A stretch of DNA of 64,000 nt from Bacteroidetes bacterium UBA6183 (GTDB taxonomy: Bacteria > Bacteroidota > Bacteroidia > UKL13-3). Position 1 is the first letter of the stretch, and every line of letters begins with the position of its first letter. The notes under the pieces were generated by a model that searched no databases, was not told the DNA's origin, and saw nothing but the letters and a program-made list of their open reading frames with translations. The stretch spans positions 30,384 through 94,383 of the forward strand of contig DITN01000087.1 in the NCBI GenBank assembly GCA_002422865.1, written 5' to 3'. This document shows, one piece after another, positions 43,174 through 50,242 of this stretch. A program made the translations under genes and the position numbers.

Positions 43174-43575
43174 TTGAAAGCAATCACTAAATTACGTTTG
43201 CAATACCCACAGCATAATTCAAACGACTTTAAACTAATGCAAGCATGGGCAAAAGATGCTTGTGTAGATAAACTAAAAGATGACACAATTGGTTCAATAC
43301 GAAATATTGGCATTGCCACATTTCAGCATTTACGGATGACATTTGGAGCCAATACTGTTAAGCCTGATTTGAGGGTGAAACAGGTATTGGAAAAGGAATT
43401 TAAATTAAAATTATTATCGGACTTAAATTCTATAAAAGCGGTTGAACAAATTGCGTTAATTATGAAACTGAGTGTTATGGAGTGTGATCAGATTTTTGTT
43501 ATGTATGGATCAAGTTATTATAACACCACTAAAAGTAAAAATAAATCATCCAAATCTAAATACAAGTGCATTTAG
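43174..43575 (+). CDS. HhH-GPD-like protein, C-terminal part (helix-hairpin-helix)
   Basis: The second half of the split gene; this frame is open from 43141, and the only local start is TTG 43174. It carries a helix-hairpin-helix and following loop, GSIRNIGIATFQHLRMTFG then VKPDLRVKQVLEKEF. This matches the layout of HhH-GPD base-excision glycosylase folds, where an Asp in PD-x-x-V is the catalytic or substrate-positioning residue (here Asp in KPDLRV). The tail is Lys/Ser-rich. A DNA-binding or glycosylase-like role is inference by pattern. Confidence 0.6.
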   Translation: MKAITKLRLQYPQHNSNDFKLMQAWAKDACVDKLKDDTIGSIRNIGIATFQHLRMTFGANTVKPDLRVKQVLEKEFKLKLLSDLNSIKAVEQIALIMKLSVMECDQIFVMYGSSYYNTTKSKNKSSKSKYKCI

Positions 43576-43626
43576 TTCTTTTAGGTTAGCACAGGTATAA
43601 ATTTTAAAAATTACGATATTATAAAA

Positions 43627-46137
43627 ATGAGCAATATTAGAGTCACAACTCCTTCATTTGTTTTCGGATATTGGAGGCCGTGGAACGAAAATTCTAATTT
43701 AACCGAAAGCTATCTTAATTATGTTAAGGATGTTTCTTTGGTTAAATACGGTGCTGATGTTGTTGGAAAATATGTTAAAGAGGCCTCCCAAGAACAGGTA
43801 AATGCCATATCGAAGCTTGGTAATAAAATTGGAAGCGGTTTTGATTTGCTATCCAATAAATTGGATACTGTGAATGAGGAGTTGCGTTTTTTAAATGCTA
43901 ACACAGAGATTCTTGTTGAACAACAAAGGCTTAGTAATATTTTGCTCGAAGATATTATTGAGCTTCTCCGAGTACCTGATAGTGAAAAAGAACGCCAACA
44001 TGCCATAGAACTTGGTATAAAGTTCTTTGTTAATGCCCAAAAAGACCACACACTATTTGATGATGCTTTAGAGCAACTTCAAAAGGCAGAAGCCTTAATG
44101 AAACAAGATTATTTTGTGCTTCACAGAATTGGGTGTATACATCTGTATGTAGAGAACCATTTAGACATTAAAAAAGCAAGGGATTATTTCATTAAATCAG
44201 CCAAATACTCAAGTGTAGAAAGTGGCCCCGATGCAGTTAGATTGGCAAATGCTTTAACAGAAAACACCCTAAACAAGCAAAAGCGACATGATGAAATAAA
44301 CTCCTTTATAGAAAATTTAAATTGGGAAACATACCCTGAGCTTCAAAAAATTAATGTCTTTGATTTAAGCTATGACGAAGATACAATATTTTTTAAAATT
44401 GCTACAGAAGGTGTGTTTGACTCCCTATTTGAAGAAGCAGCACAAATTATTGTTCAGCATCAACAGGGTTCAACGTCATTGCTGCAACGCAAACTTAATT
44501 TGGGTTATAACCGTGCTGGGTTATTGATAGACCAATTAGAGAAAGCTGAAATTGTTGGTCCATTTCACGGAAGCAAAGCTCGTGAAGTATTGGTTAATAA
44601 TGTTGATTTGCTTGAGATTAAACTTAGAAAAATTAAACGAGATTCAAAAATATTAAAGACTATTGGTCAATACAATCCTATAACTTTATCAGCTGAAGAG
44701 TTAATTGATGAACAGGAGGATGTTAAAAAACAAGGGTTAATTAGGTCAGAAGTAATGGAAATATCCTCCATTATTGAAAATATCAACCTTAAACATCAAT
44801 ATTATGGAACAAACTCTCTGAAAGCCCTTGCCTCAGATTCGTACCAAAAGGCTGCGTTTTGTTCATATATTTTGGGTGAGTTTGAGAAAGCAGTTACCTA
44901 TCAACAAGAGGCAACAGATCTAGTAAATAGCCCTGAAAACCTTTACCTACTGGCCAAGTATCTGACAAGAAATAGTCAACAGAGTGAAGCTGTTGAGAAC
45001 CTTAGTGCTGCAATTGATTTAATGCCAGCTATGGCTTTAGCCGTTTTTAAAGAAATTGATTTATTGAATACTCCAGAGATTCTTAAATTAATTGAAAAGA
45101 AGAACGAAGAAATTAACGACAAAGTCAATGAATTAATTGAAGAATGGAAAGATATAAAATCTAAAATATCATTAGATGAAATCAACCATTTGAATTTAGC
45201 ATTGAATAGCTCCTATGATATAAAAGTTGCTTCACACAACAAATCAAAAGAAATATTAAAAGATACTGTTAAAAAGATTGATATTCAAAAACAAGAAATA
45301 GATGAGACCATATCAGAGTTTAATAGTAAGACAGTAATCAAACCAACCGATGATTTAATTGATAATCTAAACAAGTCAAAAGATTTAACACTTGAGGAAA
45401 TGGAGCAGATCCACATTGAGTTAGAAGAGAAGCTCAATAATACTGTTGTGAAAATTGGCTCAAACTACCAAGGAGGTTTAGTTTTTCACCTTGATGAGAG
45501 TGGTAAGCATGGTTTAATATGTGCAGAAAATATATTCGAATCAGCTGTTTGGGGGGGAGATGGTATGAAATGTAGAACTACTCAAAAATTAGGATCTGGT
45601 AAAAACAATACAACTAATATCAATAAAAATGCCGGAACGAAGACTAAAGATTCTGTACTATTCTTGGCGACCGGCTTAACGGTCCTCTGGTTTTTTTGGG
45701 GAGGTATTAAACAAATATTATTAAAAGGCGATGTTTCAATACCCTTGTTAACTCAAGATGGAATTTACTGGGGGTTTAGATTAGGCATCTTTGCATTCAT
45801 AATATTTTCGGTACTTTTCATTGGCTCAAAAAATAAAACTAAACTAACAACAGCCGCAGAATTGTGCTTAAAATCAACCCTCAACGGTTTTAATGATTGG
45901 TTTTTACCATCTATTGAAGAACTTGAGTTAATTCATAAAAATCTTTATTCTCAGGGAAAACTTGAAAACCTTACAGAGCAAACATGCTGGAGTAGCAGCG
46001 AATACATTCATGACTCACTATCCATCGCTGAAAAATATGCAAATGCTTATTGTTTGAACTTTAACAAAACAAGCACAGACCAAATGTTCGATAAGCGATT
46101 AAACAAAAACGGTGTATTAATGGTCAGGTCGTTTTAA
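43627..46137 (+). CDS. Chimeric TPR / orphan FtsK gamma / membrane-interrupted Lcl (DUF1566) protein
   Basis: An 836-residue protein of unusual build. Residues 1-60 begin TTPSFVFGYWRPWNENSNL and match no recognised family; a coiled coil spans about 60-110; TPR-like helices run 115-240. Residues 263-325 are a complete FtsK gamma winged helix (FDSLFEEAAQIIVQHQQGST, then LLQRKLNLGYNRAGLLIDQ and REVLV), the domain that reads KOPS DNA in FtsK, with the recognition helix GYNRAG intact (293-298). More TPR (about 390-480) and a coiled coil (500-605) follow. An Lcl/DUF1566 domain starts at about 609 (IGSNYQGGLVFHLDE), is cut by two membrane helices (676-697 and 714-733), and resumes at about 741 (NDWFLPSIEELELI, CWSSSEY). 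There is no FtsK motor and no signal peptide. Confidence 0.85.
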   Translation: MSNIRVTTPSFVFGYWRPWNENSNLTESYLNYVKDVSLVKYGADVVGKYVKEASQEQVNAISKLGNKIGSGFDLLSNKLDTVNEELRFLNANTEILVEQQRLSNILLEDIIELLRVPDSEKERQHAIELGIKFFVNAQKDHTLFDDALEQLQKAEALMKQDYFVLHRIGCIHLYVENHLDIKKARDYFIKSAKYSSVESGPDAVRLANALTENTLNKQKRHDEINSFIENLNWETYPELQKINVFDLSYDEDTIFFKIATEGVFDSLFEEAAQIIVQHQQGSTSLLQRKLNLGYNRAGLLIDQLEKAEIVGPFHGSKAREVLVNNVDLLEIKLRKIKRDSKILKTIGQYNPITLSAEELIDEQEDVKKQGLIRSEVMEISSIIENINLKHQYYGTNSLKALASDSYQKAAFCSYILGEFEKAVTYQQEATDLVNSPENLYLLAKYLTRNSQQSEAVENLSAAIDLMPAMALAVFKEIDLLNTPEILKLIEKKNEEINDKVNELIEEWKDIKSKISLDEINHLNLALNSSYDIKVASHNKSKEILKDTVKKIDIQKQEIDETISEFNSKTVIKPTDDLIDNLNKSKDLTLEEMEQIHIELEEKLNNTVVKIGSNYQGGLVFHLDESGKHGLICAENIFESAVWGGDGMKCRTTQKLGSGKNNTTNINKNAGTKTKDSVLFLATGLTVLWFFWGGIKQILLKGDVSIPLLTQDGIYWGFRLGIFAFIIFSVLFIGSKNKTKLTTAAELCLKSTLNGFNDWFLPSIEELELIHKNLYSQGKLENLTEQTCWSSSEYIHDSLSIAEKYANAYCLNFNKTSTDQMFDKRLNKNGVLMVRSF

Positions 46138-46172
46138 TTTTATAATTGCTACCTTCCCGATCAAAACCACAC

Positions 46173-46508
46173 ATGAAAAACCTAACCCTATTTACCGCGT
46201 TTTTATTGCTATCAGCAATTTCATCAGCGCAAACTGTATTTTCGGTTGATTATGTTTCGAGGGCAGATGTAAAAGTGTTTGTTGTTGATTATGAAAGTCA
46301 GGCTGATTTGGTGGTGTACAAAGCCAAATACAAAAGCGAGGCAAAAGGAAACGAAGGTTTATGGCATTTTGTGCAATACCAATCGCAAGCCGATAAGAAA
46401 ATTTATTTTGTAAAGTATAAATCTCAGGCCGATTTACTCATTTATTTTACACCCTACAAAAGCAAAGCCGGTTGGCGCAATAAACAAAAACAACAGCTGA
46501 TGTTTTAA
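46173..46508 (+). CDS. DUF6150 small secreted repeat protein
   Basis: A 111-residue exported protein. Signal peptide MKNLTLFTAFLLLSAISSAQ, then five repeats of a short motif around YxSxADxxVYxVxY (VDYVSRADVKVFVVDY, ESQADLVVYKAKY, QYQSQADKKIYFVKY, KSQADLLIYFTPY), the form of DUF6150. The function of the family is unknown. Its 3' end (29 bp) recurs downstream at 49286-49314 together with part of its 5' end, and partly at 47881-47902, so the gene has been duplicated and broken locally. Confidence 0.85.
   Translation: MKNLTLFTAFLLLSAISSAQTVFSVDYVSRADVKVFVVDYESQADLVVYKAKYKSEAKGNEGLWHFVQYQSQADKKIYFVKYKSQADLLIYFTPYKSKAGWRNKQKQQLMF
46479..46507 (+). repeat. DUF6150 3'-end repeat, copy A (intact gene)
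   Basis: 29 bp at the end of the intact DUF6150 gene, ending AAACAACAGCTGATGTTTTA. It is identical to 49286-49314 (copy C), and its last 20 bp are identical to 47881-47900 (copy B). The spacing places one ATPase gene between A and B and the other between B and C. Confidence 0.85.
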
Positions 46509-46644
46509 TTTGGCATCTCTCCTATTTTATTATAATTGGCACTTACATTGTACCAATATAAACAACATTTTTAGTTCTTTACTTTGCTTAAATCTGCACA
46601 AGTAGTATTTAACAATAACTACGCTCAATAATTTATATAAAAAC

Positions 46645-46688
46645 TTGTTTTATTTATCATTATATTTTATACCTTTGGGTATAATACC
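46645..46688 (+). promoter_or_regulatory. Promoter with overlapping palindromes upstream of the ATPase gene
   Basis: TTG at 46645-46647 and a perfect -7 TACCTTTG at 46670-46677 (22-base spacer) form a Bacteroidetes promoter. The -7 box is embedded in the inverted repeat TATACC-TTTG-GGTATA (46668-46683), which continues into a second palindrome, GGTATAATACC (46678-46688). A protein binding here would occlude the promoter, so it is a candidate operator. Confidence 0.5.
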
Positions 46689-46703
46689 ATATAGTATAAA
46701 AAC

Positions 46704-47864
46704 ATGAAAGATTCTCCATTTATATATGGCTCAACCGTTAGTGTCCATGCATTTACCAATAGAGAGGTTGAAACGAAAAAACTCAGCGGCAATTTACTTA
46801 ATGGAATAAATACAACCATTATATCTCCTCGCAGGTGGGGGAAATCATCTTTAGTGGAGAAGGTAACAACCGACATTGCCAAAAAACACAAAAATGTAAA
46901 GGTTGTGCTAATAGATCTATTTTCGGTAAGCAGTGAGGAGGAGTTTTTGGAAGCTTTTGCACGTGAAGTTATTAAATCTTCATCGTCAAAATGGCAAGAA
47001 TGGCTGGCAAGTGGTAAGGATTTTTTTAAGCAACTAACGCCCAAGCTTAGTGTAGGTGTAGATCCCCAATCTGATTTTAGCCTAGGGTTTGATTGGAAAG
47101 AATTAAGCAAAAACAGTGATGAGGTATTGAATCTGCCAGAAAATATTGCCAACAAAAAGAATATTAAATTTATTATTTGTCTAGATGAGTTTCAAAACCT
47201 AAGCACATTTAACCATGCTGCAAATTTTGAGAAAAAGCTCAGGGCTAACTGGCAGCGACATAAGCTGGTTACTTACTGCCTATACGGTAGCAAACGTCAC
47301 ATGATGACGGAAATATTCAACAATGCCTCCAAACCTTTTTACCGATTTGGGGATATAATGCTGCTGCCCAAAATAGAAACAGCTAAATGGCAGCAATTTA
47401 TTACTGAGGGTTTTGAGAAAACCAGTAAAAGGATTGACGCATCAACCGCTGCATGTATTCCACAAGTGATGAAAAACCACTCATGGTACGTGCAACAATT
47501 GGCGCATTACACCTGGAATGTTACAGCTAAAAAAGCAGGCATCACAGAAGTTAATGCTGCATTAACTGAGTTGATTCAGGCAAATACACCCCTGTATCAA
47601 CGGGAAATTGAAATTATTAGCACTACCCAACTTAACCTGTTAAAAGCCATTTGCAAGGGAGAAACAAGGTTTACTAGTGCAGCCGTAATGAAGGAGTATG
47701 CTATTGGAACACCTCGAAACGTGAGCAAAAACAAAACTATACTCATCAATAACGATATTGTTCACGAGGTTGATGGTAGTTACGAATTTTTAGACCCCGC
47801 ATTTGAACTTTGGTTTAAAAAACAATATTTTAATCAATCTTATTTAATTAAACCCTTAATTTAG
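46704..47864 (+). CDS. AAA/STAND-like P-loop ATPase
   Basis: A 386-residue ATPase of the archaeal-ATPase-like group widespread in bacteria. The P-loop reads ISPRRWGKSSL (Arg-Trp before GKS, as in this group), and Walker B is FIICLDEFQNL with the sensor region LVTYCLYGSKRHMM. A C-terminal winged-helix-like segment (about 290-386; TQLNLLKAICKGE ... FLDPAFELWFKKQYF) follows. These proteins are often linked to mobile or toxin-like functions, but no target is proven. It is convergent with the DUF4143 ATPase and lies between copies A and B of the DUF6150 tail repeat. Confidence 0.85.
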   Translation: MKDSPFIYGSTVSVHAFTNREVETKKLSGNLLNGINTTIISPRRWGKSSLVEKVTTDIAKKHKNVKVVLIDLFSVSSEEEFLEAFAREVIKSSSSKWQEWLASGKDFFKQLTPKLSVGVDPQSDFSLGFDWKELSKNSDEVLNLPENIANKKNIKFIICLDEFQNLSTFNHAANFEKKLRANWQRHKLVTYCLYGSKRHMMTEIFNNASKPFYRFGDIMLLPKIETAKWQQFITEGFEKTSKRIDASTAACIPQVMKNHSWYVQQLAHYTWNVTAKKAGITEVNAALTELIQANTPLYQREIEIISTTQLNLLKAICKGETRFTSAAVMKEYAIGTPRNVSKNKTILINNDIVHEVDGSYEFLDPAFELWFKKQYFNQSYLIKPLI

Positions 47865-47880
47865 TTAACGCAGCATGGTA

Positions 47881-47902
47881 AAACAACAGCTGATGTTTTA
47901 GG
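47881..47902 (+). repeat. DUF6150 3'-end repeat, copy B (fragment)
   Basis: AAACAACAGCTGATGTTTTAGG, a 20-bp exact fragment of the end of the DUF6150 gene plus two bases shared only with copy C. It lies 16 bases after the stop of the ATPase gene at 46704-47864. No other part of the gene is present here. Confidence 0.8.
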
Positions 47903-47935
47903 GAAAAATAGATACTGTTTTACGTCAAATCAACT

Positions 47936-49078
47936 TTACTTCATAATTTCTCCTGCCCAAAGCTTTTGTAAAAAAACGTTCCAGGGTAAAACCAAAATAT
48001 TATCAATAAGCCTTGGCATAGGTTCGTTACAAACTAAAATAAGTTGTTTGGTTTTGTATTCTTCGGCAAAACTTTTTAACCCCGATAAGTGGCGCGAAGA
48101 AACCTTAGAAGTAGATTTTACTTCTACAGCAATTTCATTATCGCCCAAAATAAAATCAACTTCAATTTGTGATGCCGTGCGCCAATAAGAAATTGGATAC
48201 GATAATCCGGAGTATTGACTGTGTGCGTATATTTCGTGGTAAACAAAGTGCTCAAAAGCATTACCAAAAACTTCACTTCCGAATTCAATTTTACCTCGCT
48301 TAAGCAAGTAGTTTACGATACCAACATCAAAAAAATAAAACTTAGGTGCGGTTATCACCCTTCTTTTCGGTTTCTTTTGGTATGATGGCACAAACCTACC
48401 TACCAACGTATCTTCCAGTATTTGAAAATACTCTTTTACTGTAGGTGCTGAAACACCGCAATCAGAGGCAATGTTAGCGTAATTTACCATCTCACCATTA
48501 CTAAATGCGGCAGCTTCTAAAAACTTAGCAAACGATTGTATGTTCCTGATTTTTGCCTCGGCAGCTATCTCGTCTTTAAGGTAATTACCAATATAGGCCG
48601 ATTGTAATTTTTTGACGTTGGCAGCTAAATAGTGGCGAGGCAACAAACCATTATTTAACGCTCTTAATAAATCAAAATTGGGAATCTCGCTACTTACCAA
48701 TGGGTATAACTCGTATCTATGCGCCCTGCCACCCAAAAGATTGTAGCCACCGCGTATTATTTTTCTAGAGCTTGATCCACTAAGTATAAATTGTATGCTC
48801 TTGTTTGTAATGAGCCAATGCACTTCATTTAATAAATCGGGTATGCGTTGTATTTCATCAATAATCACCAAATTGGCTTCGGGTTGTGCCAAAATAGTTT
48901 CCCTGAGTATTGAAGGATTGTTAGAGAGTCGTTCGTAAACATCAGAAAGCAACAAATCAAACCAAATTGCATGAGGAAACATCTCTTTTAAAAGCGTGCT
49001 TTTTCCGGTTTGGCGTGCGCCCCACAAAAATAAACTGTGGTTTTCTGCATCAATTAATATTTGTTTTCTAGTAAACAT
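47936..49078 (-). CDS. DUF4143/AAA_14 ATP-binding protein
   Basis: A 380-residue protein: N-terminal AAA_14 ATPase with Walker A WGARQTGKSTLL (residues 19-30), Walker B LVIIDEIQRIP and the sensor LSGSSSRKI, then a DUF4143 domain with a winged-helix segment (SDCGVSAPTVKEYFQILEDT) and a restriction-endonuclease-like core (EVDFILGDNEIAVEVKSTSK) carrying the Asp...Glu-x-Lys pattern. DUF4143 proteins are widespread, often present in many copies and of unknown role. It converges on the other ATPase with a 71-base gap containing repeat copy B. Confidence 0.92.
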   Translation of the reverse strand: MFTRKQILIDAENHSLFLWGARQTGKSTLLKEMFPHAIWFDLLLSDVYERLSNNPSILRETILAQPEANLVIIDEIQRIPDLLNEVHWLITNKSIQFILSGSSSRKIIRGGYNLLGGRAHRYELYPLVSSEIPNFDLLRALNNGLLPRHYLAANVKKLQSAYIGNYLKDEIAAEAKIRNIQSFAKFLEAAAFSNGEMVNYANIASDCGVSAPTVKEYFQILEDTLVGRFVPSYQKKPKRRVITAPKFYFFDVGIVNYLLKRGKIEFGSEVFGNAFEHFVYHEIYAHSQYSGLSYPISYWRTASQIEVDFILGDNEIAVEVKSTSKVSSRHLSGLKSFAEEYKTKQLILVCNEPMPRLIDNILVLPWNVFLQKLWAGEIMK

Positions 49079-49214
49079 TTAACAAATGTACTTTACTTTA
49101 TCATGATAAACAAAAGTGTTACTTTGTTTTATCTTGTAATTTAGCTGGTAGTATATTTACATTTTACTACGCTTTGGCGTTCTGCATTATCTTGCTCATC
49201 AAACCACTATATAC

Positions 49215-49315
49215 CTAAAAAACCTAACCTTACTTACCACATTTTTATTGATTGCAGTAATTACAAAAGCAAAGCTAGCTGGCGTAATAAACAAAAACAA
49301 CAGCTGATGTTTTAG
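49215..49315 (+). pseudogene. Degenerate internally deleted DUF6150 copy
   Basis: The first about 45 bases match the intact DUF6150 gene's signal-peptide codons (start codon changed to CTA; AAAAACCTAACC then TTTTTATTG conserved). The sequence then jumps directly to the gene's last about 50 bases (ACAAAAGCAAAG ... CAGCTGATGTTTTAG). About 235 bp of the middle are missing and the two ends are in different frames. This is the clearest evidence of local duplication and decay. The rest of the 49079-49522 gap shows no further gene. Confidence 0.8.
49286..49314 (+). repeat. DUF6150 3'-end repeat, copy C
   Basis: 29 bp identical to 46479-46507 at the end of the pseudogene. Together with copies A and B it brackets the two ATPase genes. 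Confidence 0.85.
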
Positions 49316-49522
49316 GCAAAACCTAATCATATAGCACATTCCGGGTTGCATAGTTTACCATACAACACAAGCATTTTATCTACATACTTCCACCAAGGTT
49401 GTTTTTAAACCGATGAACGATTTGTTTTTATACACGAAGGAAGTAGTTATAAACCCAACATGGTATTATTTAAAACTTCACAATTTATTTAAGCATATTG
49501 CATTTTAAAGTAAGCACGTATA

Positions 49523-50242
49523 ATGATTAAATATGCAGTTTTAGATGATGACGCCCTGATAATTGAAGAACTTGACAACTTGATGCTTAATGATAACCGA
49601 TTTAAAAACATTGGAAATGCTTGTAATATCAGACAACTGCAGGATATTTTATTAAAGAATAAACCTCAATTGGTTTTTGCAGATATTAAAATTGGTAACG
49701 ATAATTTTTTAGATTTTTGGAATAAACTCGACCAAAGGCCCGAACTTATTATCATTACTTCGTACCCGGAATACGCATTAAGTGCTTTTGAGCACGAAGC
49801 ATTACACTTTATAACCAAACCCATCAAACCCGAAAAATTATTTACTGCAGTTGAAAGGGCCTACCGAAAAATAACGCTTCATATTGCTTCAAAAGAGCTC
49901 ACTTTTTTCTTTTTACAAACCGGGAAAAATAAATACACTCGCGTGGCTTTTGATGAAATTTTATTTATTGAGGCCGATGGTGAATACCTTAAATTACATT
50001 TGGTTGATGATAGGGAACTGTTGGTTTTTAAACGACTTAAAGCCCTATTACAAGAGCTGCCCGCAAATCGATTTAAACAAATTCATAGGTCTTACATTAT
50101 TAATGTTTCACAAATTGATAGTATAGACTACCACGAGGTAGCTTTTAAAGGCAACAAAACCGTGCCTGTTGGTAAAACTTATAAGAGTGCAATAGAAGAA
50201 ATATTGCTCGGAAACTCAACTTCCATCCCAAATAAAAATTAA
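49523..50242 (+). CDS. LytTR response regulator (pair 2)
   Basis: A 239-residue regulator: receiver domain with acidic Asp8, Asp9 and phospho-acceptor Asp54 (LVFADIKIG), KPIKPEKL motif, then a LytTR domain (DEILFIEADGEYLKLHL, KQIHRSYIINVSQI). It is closely related to the pair-1 regulator (39678-40370) over the whole length. The kinase gene converges on it; the two stop codons share the 4-base palindrome TTAA at 50239-50242. The 5' gap upstream holds the DUF6150 pseudogene but no clear promoter was found. Confidence 0.92.
   Translation: MIKYAVLDDDALIIEELDNLMLNDNRFKNIGNACNIRQLQDILLKNKPQLVFADIKIGNDNFLDFWNKLDQRPELIIITSYPEYALSAFEHEALHFITKPIKPEKLFTAVERAYRKITLHIASKELTFFFLQTGKNKYTRVAFDEILFIEADGEYLKLHLVDDRELLVFKRLKALLQELPANRFKQIHRSYIINVSQIDSIDYHEVAFKGNKTVPVGKTYKSAIEEILLGNSTSIPNKN

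Noticed and set aside
42329..46137. Known defence system or prophage remnant
   Set aside because: No recognised defence core, integrase, capsid or toxin-antitoxin gene was found, so only a tentative novel-cassette claim is made.
46479..49315. Insertion sequence carrying the ATPase genes
   Set aside because: No transposase, no terminal inverted repeats and no target-site duplication could be seen; only repeated gene tails.
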